In this document: piece after piece, positions 8,445 through 17,105 of the stretch
How positions within the stretch are numbered: the stretch's first letter is position 1
How the letters are laid out: the number at the start of each line of letters is the position of its first letter
Assembly (NCBI GenBank): GCA_038250235.1
Contig: JBBSCO010000002.1
Location: 36,744 to 100,743 of the forward strand
Reading direction: 5' to 3'
DNA: 64,000 nt
From: JAAUTS01 sp038250235
GTDB lineage: Bacteria > Verrucomicrobiota > Verrucomicrobiia > Methylacidiphilales > JAAUTS01
Notes under the pieces: generated by a model
The model's database searches: none
What the model was told of the DNA's origin: nothing
The model's input: only the letters and a program-made list of their open reading frames with translations
Translations under genes and position numbers: made by a program

Positions 8445-8861
8445 ATGTACATCGACACCAGCATCATGGTCAAACTCCTGACCTTCGAGCCAGATTCGGC
8501 GTTTTACGCCGACAAAGTCGAAGGCCGGCATCTGGCCTCTTCTGAACTCCTTTTGACCGAAGTCGCCAGTGCTCTGCTCGCCAAGGAGCGCGGGGGCAGG
8601 CTGGACTCCAGCCAGCGGCAGCGGGCTTGGAATGCGTTTCAGGGCCAGGTGGAAGGGCACGATATCCGTCTGCTTCCTAGTCGTGCGGAAACCTTCCGCA
8701 AGGCAGCGTTGATCATGGAACTCTGCCATCCGCTGGTGCCTTTACGCTCGCTGGACGCACTTCATCTGGCGGCCTGCGATCTCTCCCAGGATTTCCCCCT
8801 GGTCTCCAACGATACCAGGATGATGGCAGCAGCCCAGCGTCTGGGCATTCCTGTTCTGTGA
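8445..8861 (+). CDS. PIN-domain toxin (VapC-like ribonuclease)
   Basis: Predicted Mg2+-dependent RNase of the VapC type, inactive while bound to the antitoxin. The acidic residues of a PIN active site are in place: D4 in YIDTS, E39 in LTEVASAL, D104 in SLDALHLAA and D123 in SNDTRM. Length of 138 residues is normal. The RNA target cannot be told from sequence. The gene is intact and co-directional with gyrB and gyrA; gyrA starts 35 bases after its stop, so gyrA may be read partly from transcripts crossing this pair. Confidence 0.85.
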   Translation: MYIDTSIMVKLLTFEPDSAFYADKVEGRHLASSELLLTEVASALLAKERGGRLDSSQRQRAWNAFQGQVEGHDIRLLPSRAETFRKAALIMELCHPLVPLRSLDALHLAACDLSQDFPLVSNDTRMMAAAQRLGIPVL

Positions 8862-8896
8862 CTGATTTTTTAATAACCAACTGATAGAAGTAACTT

Positions 8897-11521
8897 ATGG
8901 CAGATGACAAAACACCCCCCAACGATCCAAAACCGACGCCCGGCTCACTTTTCGCGCAGAACGAGAAGATTGAAAAAATCAATGTGGCAGACGAAATCAA
9001 GGGGTCCTTCCTGGATTACTCCATGTCCGTCATCATTTCCCGCGCATTACCTGATGTGCGTGACGGTCTGAAACCTTCCCAGCGCCGCATCCTTTTTGCG
9101 ATGCATGACCTGAATCTTTATCCCGGACGTCAGCACAGAAAATGCGCCAAAATTTGCGGTGACACTTCCGGCAACTATCATCCGCACGGTGAAGCGGTCA
9201 TCTATCCAACCCTGGTTCACATGGCGCAGCCCTGGGTGATGCGTGAACGCCTGGTGGACGGGCAGGGAAATTTCGGTTCGGTGGAAGGTGATCCTCCGGC
9301 TGCCATGCGTTATACGGAAGCGCGATTGACTCATCTGGGCGCCGCCCTGATGGAAGACATGGAGCGCGATACCGTGGATTTTGTCCCTAACTATGACGAG
9401 ACCAGGACCGAGCCCGTGGTTTTCCCGGCTGCTTTCCCGAACCTCCTGGTCAACGGCGGAACGGGTATCGCCGTCGGTATGGCCACCAACATCGCGCCGC
9501 ATAATCTGGGTGAAGTGGTGGACGGCATCTGCGCTGTGGTCGACGACCCCGATATCCAGGTCGAGGCCCTGATGAAATACGTCAAGGGGCCGGATTTCCC
9601 CACGGGTTGCTCGATCCTGGGCATCGAAGGCATCAAGAGTTATTTCAAGACCGGTCGTGGCTCAGTCAAAATCCGTGGCAAGCTGCACACGGAAGAAATG
9701 AAGGGTGGCAAGGATGTCATCGTCGTCGATGAAATTCCTTTCAACGTCAACCGTGCCACCCTGGTGGAGCGTATCGCCGATTTAGTGAATGAAAAGACCC
9801 TGACCGATATTACGGCCATCCGTGACGAGTCCGATGAAAACACCCGGGTGGTGATCGAACTCAAGCGCGATGCCGCCGTCAAAGTGGTTATCAACAACCT
9901 CTACAAACTGACTTCACTTGAAACCAGCTTCAGCAGCAACATGCTGGCTATCGATCAGCGTCGTCCCAAAGTGCTGAATCTCAAAGACCTCATGGTCTGC
10001 TACATCGAGCACCGCCGCGAAGTCATCATCCGCCGGACCAAATTCGAACTGGCCAATGCCGAGAAACGCGCGGAAACACTCGAAGGTTTCCTCATTGCCC
10101 TGGCCAACATGGATGAATTCATCCGTGTCATCCGCGAATCGAAAACCCGTGATGAAGCCCGTCTCAAACTGGCAGGCTACGAGTTCACCCGCAACAATGT
10201 GGAGAAGTTCGGCGTGATGATCCGCAGCGAGGCCCGATTGGACAAAGGCCGCTATCTTTTCAGCGAGCAGCAGATCGAGGCGATCCTGGAACTCCGACTT
10301 TATCAACTGGTGGGTCTGGAGCATGAAAAAATCAAAACTGAATACGCCGAGATTCTGGTCAAAATCCAGGATCTCGTGGATATTCTGGAGAGTGAAAAGC
10401 GCGTGTTGGGCATCATCAAGGGGGAACTCAAGGCCATCAGGGATAAACATGCCACTCCACGCCGCACCCAGATCGTGCCGGACGAAGGGGAGATGGCGAT
10501 CGAGGATCTGATTGCCAATGAAGGCGTTGTCATCACCCTGACCCATCGAGGCCTGATCAAACGCACCCGCGCTTCCGATTACCGGAACCAGCGCCGTGGA
10601 GGTTTGGGTGTCCGGGGCCAGGCATTGAAAGAAAGCGAAAGTCCGGAAGAGATTGACTTCGTGGAACGCATGTTCTCTGCCAGCACCCATGATTACCTCA
10701 TGTTCTTTACCAACACCGGTCGTGTGTATGTGGAGCGTGTGCATGAAATTCCCGAGGGTTCCCGTGCCTCCAAGGGACGCAGCATCGCCAATGTCCTTTC
10801 CCTCCAGAGCACGGAAAAAGTCGTGGCTCTCATGCGTGTGGAATCCCGCCGTAACCCTAACGCTGAAGACTCGACATGGACTGAGGGTAGTCAATATGTG
10901 TTCTTCTCGACCCGCAACGGGACAGTCAAGAAGACTCCCCTATCGGATTTTGCCAATACCCGCAAGGGAGGCATCATCGCCATTGGCATTGAAACGGGTG
11001 ATACCTTGATTGAGGTAAAATTGACCGCTGGCACGAGTGAAGCTGTTTTGATCACCAAAGAAGGCATGAGTATCCGCTTCAACGAGGAAGATGTCCGCAG
11101 CATGGGCCGCCCGGCCACCGGAGTGCGTGGCATTTCCCTGGAAAAAGGGGATGAAGTGGTGGCACTGGCCATTGTTGATTCCAGTGCGACCTTGCTGGTG
11201 GCCGGAGAAAACGGTATTGGAAAACGCACAGCCTTTGATGAATACCGCCAGCAAAGCCGAGGTGGCAAGGGGATCATCACCATGAAGACCGGTGAAAAAA
11301 CCGGATCTGTGGTCGGAGCTCTGAGTGTGAAGGATAGTGACGAGATCATGATCATTACAGCCCAGGGGCAGATGGTCAGAATCTCGGTCAAGGACATCCG
11401 TGAGTCCGGACGCAATACCCAGGGTGTCAAACTGGTGGGTCTGGACAAAGGAGATCTGCTGAAAGCCATTGCTCCTGTTGTTTCGGGCGAGGACGAGCAG
11501 GATTCTTCACCGGAACTCTGA
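8897..11521 (+). CDS. gyrA: DNA gyrase subunit A
   Basis: Breakage-reunion subunit of gyrase. RALPDVRDGLKPSQRRIL starts the winged-helix part, and the catalytic tyrosine is Y139 in AAMRYTEARL. The C-terminal half holds the beta-pinwheel that wraps DNA. The quinolone-binding helix reads HPHGEAVIYP: the positions equal to E. coli Ser83 and Asp87 are A100 and P104. The GyrA box reads QRRGGLG (residues 565-571) in place of QRRGGKG, and a related QSRGGKG occurs further on. The 874-residue length is typical. A strong terminator follows. GyrA rather than ParC is favoured by the GyrA box and by the gyrB neighbour. Confidence 0.95.
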   Translation: MADDKTPPNDPKPTPGSLFAQNEKIEKINVADEIKGSFLDYSMSVIISRALPDVRDGLKPSQRRILFAMHDLNLYPGRQHRKCAKICGDTSGNYHPHGEAVIYPTLVHMAQPWVMRERLVDGQGNFGSVEGDPPAAMRYTEARLTHLGAALMEDMERDTVDFVPNYDETRTEPVVFPAAFPNLLVNGGTGIAVGMATNIAPHNLGEVVDGICAVVDDPDIQVEALMKYVKGPDFPTGCSILGIEGIKSYFKTGRGSVKIRGKLHTEEMKGGKDVIVVDEIPFNVNRATLVERIADLVNEKTLTDITAIRDESDENTRVVIELKRDAAVKVVINNLYKLTSLETSFSSNMLAIDQRRPKVLNLKDLMVCYIEHRREVIIRRTKFELANAEKRAETLEGFLIALANMDEFIRVIRESKTRDEARLKLAGYEFTRNNVEKFGVMIRSEARLDKGRYLFSEQQIEAILELRLYQLVGLEHEKIKTEYAEILVKIQDLVDILESEKRVLGIIKGELKAIRDKHATPRRTQIVPDEGEMAIEDLIANEGVVITLTHRGLIKRTRASDYRNQRRGGLGVRGQALKESESPEEIDFVERMFSASTHDYLMFFTNTGRVYVERVHEIPEGSRASKGRSIANVLSLQSTEKVVALMRVESRRNPNAEDSTWTEGSQYVFFSTRNGTVKKTPLSDFANTRKGGIIAIGIETGDTLIEVKLTAGTSEAVLITKEGMSIRFNEEDVRSMGRPATGVRGISLEKGDEVVALAIVDSSATLLVAGENGIGKRTAFDEYRQQSRGGKGIITMKTGEKTGSVVGALSVKDSDEIMIITAQGQMVRISVKDIRESGRNTQGVKLVGLDKGDLLKAIAPVVSGEDEQDSSPEL

Positions 11522-11546
11522 ATTTATTTTCCGCTCAAGGGCAGGT

Positions 11547-11580
11547 CAGGCCTCCGCTGTCAGCGGAGGCCTGATTTTTT
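11547..11580 (+). terminator. Rho-independent terminator after gyrA
   Basis: CAGGCCTCCGCTG (11547-11559) and CAGCGGAGGCCTG (11561-11573) are perfect reverse complements, followed by ATTTTTT. It is the strongest terminator in the window and closes the gyrB-toxin-antitoxin-gyrA unit. Confidence 0.92.
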
Positions 11581-11615
11581 AAAGGAAAGGTCTCTCTGGA
11601 AGCGCCCGCCCACAG

Positions 11616-11942
11616 TCAGGCCAATATCCTGTAAAGTAGAAGAAGCAACAGTCCGAGAACACCGACGAGTATAATGACCTGGTTCCGGATTTTGCGTTTC
11701 TGGATTTTCAAGGCACTTCGTCTGGCTGGTAACCCCCTGTCGGGTTGTTCGCCATCCGTAAACATGGCGCCCTTGAAATGGTCAGGATCCTTCTTTTTGA
11801 TGTAAGATTCCGGAAGAGGTTCACCCAATAGCCGCATTTTTTCTTCGATCCGAGAGGACTCTTCTTCGACCCGGCGGGATTCTTTTTCCAGTTTTTTGAG
11901 TTCATCGGAAAAAGGATCCTTTTTTTTCTGAAACAAGGACAT
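11616..11942 (-). CDS. Small coiled-coil protein with C-terminal membrane anchor
   Basis: Not a family I can name. From the chosen ATG (11942, preceded by AGAAGG) the protein is about 108 residues. A Lys/Glu/Arg-rich stretch likely to form a coiled coil (DELKKLEKESRRVEEESS) is followed by a charged linker and one hydrophobic helix at the very end (VIILVGVLGLLLLLLY), then ILA. This is a tail-anchored layout, with the coiled coil most likely cytoplasmic. An upstream in-frame ATG at 11975 would add 11 residues and is less likely. It is convergent with gyrA and divergent from the CNNM/CBS gene. The function is unknown. Confidence 0.6.
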   Translation of the reverse strand: MSLFQKKKDPFSDELKKLEKESRRVEEESSRIEEKMRLLGEPLPESYIKKKDPDHFKGAMFTDGEQPDRGLPARRSALKIQKRKIRNQVIILVGVLGLLLLLLYRILA

Positions 11943-12266
11943 GCGCCTTCTGTGATATGGCTCAAAAGGAGGCAAGTCAATATCCGGACTGCATTAGCGG
12001 TCAGGAATACCTTGTGGCGTAGGGATATGTCCCATGGCGATAAAAAGGTAGCTACAATCATAAGTTACTCTCTGACAATAGTTTGGAATTTTAAAGGCAA
12101 CTGGGTTCCGAGGAAATGGCATTATTGTTGCTCTGATTCCTTTACACACGGAAGCCACTTTGAAAGAATCAAGCCTCATGCAGCCAGCACACTACCTATC
12201 CAACAAACAGCACCCCATGACTTGGGCTGCTTGAAGTGGAATGGTCCTTTCCCTGCCTACTTTCCC
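11943..12266. other. Divergent intergenic region
   Basis: About 320 bases between the minus-strand small membrane protein and the plus-strand CNNM/CBS gene. The frame stays open here by chance, but its translation (many His, Cys, Trp, no domain) does not look like protein. Promoters for both flanking genes should lie here; I cannot point to a convincing one. Confidence 0.5.
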
Positions 12267-13553
12267 ATGATTCCTTTTCTCATTATCACGTTTCTTTTGG
12301 TCAATGGTGTTTTCGCCATGGCAGAGATTGCCATTGTCTCGGCCAGAAAAGGGAAGCTCAGCAAAAAAGCGGAGGAAGGGGACAGCCGGGCTGCCGTCGC
12401 CCTTGAGTTGATAGAATCGCCCAGCCGTTTTCTTTCAACGGTCCAGGTTGGCATCACATTGGTGGGAATTGTTCTGGGGGCTTTCGGCGGATCTCAGATC
12501 GCTCCGCAGTATGAGTGGATGTTCGTAAACATCCCCTACGTCGGCCAATACGCCTATGGTATCAGTTTCGCCATGGTGGTGATTGTTCTTACTTTTCTGA
12601 ATATTATCATCGGTGAACTTGTGCCGAAAAGGCTGGCACTGAATCATCCCGAGGAAATTTCCTGTCTGGTGGCCAAACCCATGAAATGGATTTCCGTGTG
12701 GACCTCCCCCTTGGTCACCTTGTTGAGCAGTTCCACGGACTTGGTGCTGGGCATCTTTGGAGTGAAGGCCAAGGAAGAGAACATGGTTTCGGATGAAGAA
12801 GTAAGACTCCTTATTGATCAGGGATTGCATTCGGGTGTTTTCGTAAAGAGCGAAAAAAACATGATTGATGGTGTGCTTTCACTGGATCGACTCAAAGTCG
12901 GCGACCTGATGACTCCGGGAGCCAAAATTGTGTGGTTGGATCTGGAACTTACCGATGAGGAAAACTGGCGTCGAGTCGTAGCCAGTGCGCACTCCCATTT
13001 TCCGGTCTGCAAAGGCACCAAGGAAAGTGTGGTCGGCATGATTTCGGTCAAAGCGCTCTGGGCCAACCAATCTTTGGCCGGGACAGCCAAAATAGAGGAT
13101 GTGCTGACGGAGGTGGTTTATGTCCCGATGTTCATGCCTGCACCCAAATTGCTGGAGACCTTCAAAAAGAACGGCAAACATGTGGCTTTGGTCACGGATG
13201 AGTTTGGTGCGGTGGAAGGGCTTGTGACATTGATCGATGTGTTGGAGTCGATCGTTGGCGAAATTCCATCCAAAGACCAGCCCCGCCGCCAGGAAGCCCG
13301 CAAGCGTGCTGATGGCTCCTGGATTTTTGAAGCCTTGATCAGCATTGAGGATTTTAAAGAAAAACTGACTATTGCTGAGTTGCCTCATGAAGAGGCAGGG
13401 GAATACTCCACCTTGAGCGGTTTTATTCTCAATTATCTGGGGCACATTCCGCGGGATGGGGAAAAGTTCAAATGGGGCAAGTATCAGTTCGAGATCATGG
13501 ATATGGACCAGCATAAAATCGACAAGGTGTTGGTGATGCAGTCCAAGACCTGA
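12267..13553 (+). CDS. CNNM/CorC-HlyC family membrane protein with CBS domains
   Basis: Member of the hemolysin/CorC-like family, linked to Mg2+ or other cation transport in characterised relatives. The start at 12267 puts a membrane helix first (MIPFLIITFLLVNGVFAMAE) and gives 428 residues. The N-terminal CNNM region runs to about residue 185 with AEIAIVSARKGKL and IIIGELVPKRLAL. A CBS pair follows (VGDLMTPGAKIVWLD; VTDEFGAVEGLVTLIDVLE), then a C-terminal CorC_HlyC domain (GEYSTLSGFILNYLGHIP). The open frame reaches back to 11952, but the upstream part is not protein-like. No Shine-Dalgarno motif is visible. It stands alone and converges with the next gene. Confidence 0.85.
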   Translation: MIPFLIITFLLVNGVFAMAEIAIVSARKGKLSKKAEEGDSRAAVALELIESPSRFLSTVQVGITLVGIVLGAFGGSQIAPQYEWMFVNIPYVGQYAYGISFAMVVIVLTFLNIIIGELVPKRLALNHPEEISCLVAKPMKWISVWTSPLVTLLSSSTDLVLGIFGVKAKEENMVSDEEVRLLIDQGLHSGVFVKSEKNMIDGVLSLDRLKVGDLMTPGAKIVWLDLELTDEENWRRVVASAHSHFPVCKGTKESVVGMISVKALWANQSLAGTAKIEDVLTEVVYVPMFMPAPKLLETFKKNGKHVALVTDEFGAVEGLVTLIDVLESIVGEIPSKDQPRRQEARKRADGSWIFEALISIEDFKEKLTIAELPHEEAGEYSTLSGFILNYLGHIPRDGEKFKWGKYQFEIMDMDQHKIDKVLVMQSKT

Positions 13554-13585
13554 TCTCCAGGAGCTCCGTTGACGCAGGCCGACAA

Positions 13586-14188
13586 CTAGGGTTTCGGAGA
13601 CTGCGTTTCCTCTTGGGGAGCCTCCGCTTTTTCCCCATCTGCTTCCGGCTTTGTTTTATTGGAAACAGTTCCTACGATCTGCTCTTTCACTTCCCTGGTG
13701 TATTCCTGAACGGCCTTAATTGTGGGGGCATTTTTTTCGTTGCCGCTGAAATAATAATCATTCCCGAAAAGCACACCGCCACCCACAATCACGGCCACAA
13801 CCCAGGCTCCGACGCTTGTGCTGTAGCCTGTCCGAAAAAAGGTGCGTGTGAACGGGATCAGCATGAGGAATACCGCCACCGCAATACTGATGTAATATCC
13901 GGTTACCCGATACTCTTTGGCCATCAGCGGAAGAAGAAGCATATCACACAAGACGGCAGACTGGATCATTCCGAAAAGTCCGATCAATGTGACCAGCAGG
14001 CCGACTACGATGGAGCCTGACCCAGTTCCCCCCAGTGCGTGTGCCTTGGCCAGTGTCACCGAAATCGCCAGATAGGCCAGAAGGATGCCTACGAACATTT
14101 CCTTGGCTGATTCAGGGCTCATGGACAGAAACAGAAGAATGTTCCAGGTTTTCTCTGTCATCACAGCGGGATCGAGAAAATTCAGCAT
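13586..14188 (-). CDS. Hypothetical multi-pass membrane protein
   Basis: 200 residues, no family recognised. Four hydrophobic segments are visible: around residues 30-47, 55-80, 98-116 and 125-145. A soluble, Glu/Lys/Pro-rich C-terminal tail (from about residue 150) ends EAPQEETQSPKP and looks disordered. A Gly-rich stretch lies between the first two helices. It is on the same strand as the YihY-type gene upstream, 66 bases away, so the two may form a transcription unit. The function is unknown. Confidence 0.65.
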   Translation of the reverse strand: MLNFLDPAVMTEKTWNILLFLSMSPESAKEMFVGILLAYLAISVTLAKAHALGGTGSGSIVVGLLVTLIGLFGMIQSAVLCDMLLLPLMAKEYRVTGYYISIAVAVFLMLIPFTRTFFRTGYSTSVGAWVVAVIVGGGVLFGNDYYFSGNEKNAPTIKAVQEYTREVKEQIVGTVSNKTKPEADGEKAEAPQEETQSPKP

Positions 14189-14254
14189 GATCTAGGTTCC
14201 TTTTTTATGGGAACTTTGTCAAATACCGAGAAGCCGGATGCTGCGCACGGACTG

Positions 14255-15079
14255 CTATCCGTCGAAGCGGCGCACAACAAGGCAGGCACCCAGCAACAGA
14301 ACCCAGGCGGTGGCGTAGGCCCAGATCAGCATGGCAACGAGCCCACCCAAAGCTCCATGCAGAATACTGGCAGACCAGAGGAGTGGCAGGATGTGGGTGA
14401 ACCCGTAACTCAAGATGAGCCAGGCCAGTGCCGCCAGAAGAGAGGACTGCAGGCGCAGCCGGAACGGATGACGGTTCCCATCTGTTAATTGGTAGGTCAG
14501 GTGGATGGCCATCCAAATAAATACAAACGTCAACAGATAGCGCACAACGCCCCAAACCAGAAGTGCCGTTCCGGAAAGCATGCTGAGTGATCTCAGAAAG
14601 GTTTCAATGGAAGGTGAAATGAGCAGGAAAACCGAAAAAAGGATGAACACAAGCCCCCAGAAAAGCACCAGTGCCAGGGAGGTCAGGGCGCTGGCGAAAG
14701 AACTTTTGGGCAGGATCTGCTCCGTCGAAAAAATGTAGCGTAGGGCACGCACTAACGCATGCATGAAACTCTGCGTGGTCAGAAAGGCGAAAATAAAAGT
14801 GGCTGTAATGAGTCCCCCGCTGACCGCTTTTGATACATTTTCGACCATGCCCTGTGCATTGATGTGGGCCTCCGGCGGCAGCACGTCGTGCATTATTTTT
14901 GCGGTGGGGAGTGTCAGGTCAATATGAAAGACTTGGTAGGCCAGTCCGATGACCATGGCCAGAAAAGGGGCGATCGACAAAATGAGATAAAAGCCGATGG
15001 AGGCGGCAAATCCGCCGAAAAGGCAGGACTTTTGCTCAAGGTTATAGCCCCAGATCCAGCGGACAAGCATGGCTGTCAT
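14255..15079 (-). CDS. YihY/UPF0761 family inner membrane protein
   Basis: 274 residues with about six membrane helices, matching the YihY (formerly misnamed ribonuclease BN) family. Typical traits are the N-terminal aromatic stretch before the first helix (GFAASIGFYLILSIAPF), the polar residues inside helices, and a C-terminal Gly-rich helix (GALGGLVAMLIWAYATAWVLLLGACL). No enzymatic role is established for the family; RNase BN activity is no longer ascribed to it. The 260-base gap to nadC upstream shows no gene. Confidence 0.8.
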   Translation of the reverse strand: MTAMLVRWIWGYNLEQKSCLFGGFAASIGFYLILSIAPFLAMVIGLAYQVFHIDLTLPTAKIMHDVLPPEAHINAQGMVENVSKAVSGGLITATFIFAFLTTQSFMHALVRALRYIFSTEQILPKSSFASALTSLALVLFWGLVFILFSVFLLISPSIETFLRSLSMLSGTALLVWGVVRYLLTFVFIWMAIHLTYQLTDGNRHPFRLRLQSSLLAALAWLILSYGFTHILPLLWSASILHGALGGLVAMLIWAYATAWVLLLGACLVVRRFDG

Positions 15080-15341
15080 ATTTAGACAGAGTTTTTAAGA
15101 CCCGCAAGCCGCTTTGATTGGCCTTTTCCAGGTTGGTTGCACTGCTGTTTCAATATCTGCTTTATCCACCGTTTTGCAGCTCACCGAGCCAGGTGGTGGA
15201 TGATAAGAAAAAAATCCAGGCTGAAAACGATTCTCCAAGCCAAGCCGTGCAGTTGGGAAGGATATCAAACCTGAGACCGTTCACCCTTGATCGTCAACAA
15301 AGTGCTCCATGCGAAAAGCCAGTGGAACCTTTGATTTAAAT

Positions 15342-16196
15342 TCAGGTGAGAATTTCCAGGCTGAAGTCGAGAGCGCGGACGGAATGGGTGAGGGCTCCGA
15401 CGGAGATGAAATCGACACCGGTTTCAGCGACTTCCTTTACCCGCGACAGCGTCATATTGCCGGAGGCTTCCAGTTTGCACCGGCCTTGAACGACCTGCAC
15501 GGCATCTTCCATCATTTCGCAGCTCATGTTGTCCAAAAGGATCTGGTCTACTTTGCACTCAGCGAGAACAACGACCTGATCTATATTGTCGGCTTCGAAA
15601 ATGAGAGGGGCATCGGGATCGAAGCTACGCATCCTGGCCACAGCCTCGCGTAGTCCTTCTTCGCCGGGTCGGATGGCGACGTGGTTGTCTTTGGCCATAA
15701 AAGCGTCGTAAAGGCCCATGCGATGATTCACTCCACCTCCGCAACGGACGGCATATTTCTGGAGCTGGCGAAGGCCGGGAGTCGTTTTGCGGGTATCGAG
15801 GATGCGGCAGTTCGTGTGCGACACCTCCTTGACGTAACGTCCCGTTTCCGTGGCGATACCGGAGAGATGCTGGAGGAGATTCAGGGCGGAGCGTTCGCCG
15901 GTCAGGATGGCGCGGGTTAAGCCTGAGAGTTCCATGATAGTGTCCTGGGCCTGGAAAGAGTCGCCATCCTGTTTGTTCAGTTTACAGACGAGGGAGGGAT
16001 CGAGCTCGTTGAAAACGCGCTGGGCAATGGGAGCGCCGGAAAGAATTCCCGCTTCCTTGACAAAGATGCGGGCCTTGGAACGGGATTCGGGCGGGATCAA
16101 GGCAGAACTGGTGATGTCCACGGGGCCCATGTCCTCGCCCAAGGCACGGCAGGCCGCTTCGCGGATGACAGGTATTTCCAGGGGTTGAATGGGCAT
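15342..16196 (-). CDS. nadC: Nicotinate-nucleotide pyrophosphorylase (carboxylating)
   Basis: Quinolinate phosphoribosyltransferase: makes nicotinate mononucleotide from quinolinate and PRPP in de novo NAD synthesis. Landmarks are LGEDMGPVDITS near the N-terminus, GERSALNLLQHLSGIAT, the DTRKTTPGLR segment with basic phosphate-binding residues, GGGVNHRMGLYDAFMAKDNH, and the C-terminal SGNMTLSRVKEVAETGVDFISVG. The start at 16196 gives 284 residues, the normal size; an upstream in-frame ATG would add 19 unconserved residues. nadA and nadB are not in the window. It appears to be a single-gene unit. Confidence 0.94.
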   Translation of the reverse strand: MPIQPLEIPVIREAACRALGEDMGPVDITSSALIPPESRSKARIFVKEAGILSGAPIAQRVFNELDPSLVCKLNKQDGDSFQAQDTIMELSGLTRAILTGERSALNLLQHLSGIATETGRYVKEVSHTNCRILDTRKTTPGLRQLQKYAVRCGGGVNHRMGLYDAFMAKDNHVAIRPGEEGLREAVARMRSFDPDAPLIFEADNIDQVVVLAECKVDQILLDNMSCEMMEDAVQVVQGRCKLEASGNMTLSRVKEVAETGVDFISVGALTHSVRALDFSLEILT

Positions 16197-16274
16197 GGGG
16201 AGATCCTGAAGAAGGAAGTATGAAGTTGGAAGTTTTAAGTCGGGCCAAATCAAAGTGAGGCAGCAACCCGATGT

Positions 16275-16297
16275 AGCCTGGGCAAGATACCCAGGCT
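16275..16297. other. Short perfect stem-loop upstream of nadC
   Basis: AGCCTGGG (16275-16282) and CCCAGGCT (16290-16297) pair around a 7-nt loop. There is no T-run on either side, so this is not a standard terminator. It may lie in the nadC leader on the minus strand. Confidence 0.4.
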
Positions 16298-16329
16298 GTA
16301 AAGACGCTGGCTGGATGAAGATGAAGCCA

Positions 16330-16358
16330 CTATTGTCCTACAAAATGTAAAACAATAG
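16330..16358 (+). promoter_or_regulatory. Inverted repeat before the second toxin-antitoxin pair
   Basis: CTATTGT (16330-16336) and ACAATAG (16352-16358) are reverse complements with a 15-nt spacer, 15 bases before the antitoxin ATG. Position and form suit an antitoxin operator. Confidence 0.4.
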
Positions 16359-16373
16359 GTCTCATGTGTGAGT

Positions 16374-16604
16374 ATGAAAACCGTATCTGTTCGGGAGATG
16401 AATGCCCAATGGGCTGAAATTGAAAAGCAGGTGAAGCGCGGAGAAACCTTTGAGGTGCTGTACCATGGAAAACCTTCTGTGCGGATCATTCCGAACGGAC
16501 CCCGCAGCGTCCTTAAATGGGATGATCATCTGGCAACAGCACTTCGGGCCGAGGGAATTAAGGGAGCCGAAGCGGTTCGATTGGACAGGGAAGGCCGTGG
16601 ATGA
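16374..16604 (+). CDS. Phd-family antitoxin (second copy type)
   Basis: 76-residue antitoxin. The core TVSVREMNAQWAEIEKQVKR, then GETFEVLYHGKPSVRIIP, matches the Phd/YefM fold. The tail (KGAEAVRLDREGRG) ends in the same Arg-Asp-Arg type motif as the antitoxin beside gyrB. The start chosen is ATG 16374; a GTG six bases earlier is in frame. Its stop overlaps the toxin start (ATGA), so the two are translationally coupled. The toxin partner is frameshifted, so this antitoxin may now be an orphan unless frameshifting restores the toxin. Confidence 0.8.
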   Translation: MKTVSVREMNAQWAEIEKQVKRGETFEVLYHGKPSVRIIPNGPRSVLKWDDHLATALRAEGIKGAEAVRLDREGRG

Positions 16605-17033
16605 TTTACCTGGATACCAGTGCCCTGATCAAACTCCATCTTTTTGAGGAGGGGTCGGAAGAAGTAAGCCGACTGGTCACTGGTCAGGATGGGCCTGTTC
16701 CTGTCTGGGAGTTGTTGGAAATGGATTTGAGCAATGCGCTGCGCCTTAAAGTTTTTAGGAAGGAAATCACCCTAAAAAATGCCGAGGATCAGTTGAAACT
16801 TTTTTAACGGACGCAAAAAACGCGGGCTCTATTATTCTTCAGAGTTGGACAGGCAGGAACTTTTTGTAGGATTTATGCGGCTGAGCCTTGAGCATACACG
16901 TAAACAGGGATTTCGGACCCTGGATATTCTCCACGTGGCTTTTGCGCAGGTTGCGGCGACAGATCAGTTTATCACCGCAGATCAAAGGCAGTATGAGTTG
17001 GCGGGGAAGCGGGTTTGCGATCCCGGTTTGTAG
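16601..17033 (+). pseudogene. PIN-domain toxin interrupted by a frameshift
   Basis: The first frame encodes the PIN start (MIYLDTSALIKLHLFEEG) and stops at 16807. The +1 frame, reached by removing one T from the T6 run at 16800-16805, continues directly as NGRKKRGLYYSSELDRQ and on to the C-terminal PIN part (TLDILHVAFAQ and FITADQRQYEL, with its acidic residues). Together they give a normal VapC-like length of about 143 residues. The break could be a real inactivating mutation, phase variation at a homopolymer, programmed slippage, or a sequencing error. Confidence 0.8.
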
Positions 17034-17105
17034 GTTAGCTGTTAGTAGTGATCCACAACGACACCAAGACCGCGGCGTGAAGAACCGCGTCCTTTTCGGT
17101 TATTC

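Noticed and set aside
11952..12266. N-terminal extension of the CNNM/CBS gene
   Set aside because: The frame is open by chance; the sequence is rich in His, Cys and Trp and precedes a clear membrane-start ATG at 12267.
14205..14555. Minus-strand open frame overlapping the YihY-type gene
   Set aside because: It overlaps a recognised membrane protein gene in another frame and has no family match.
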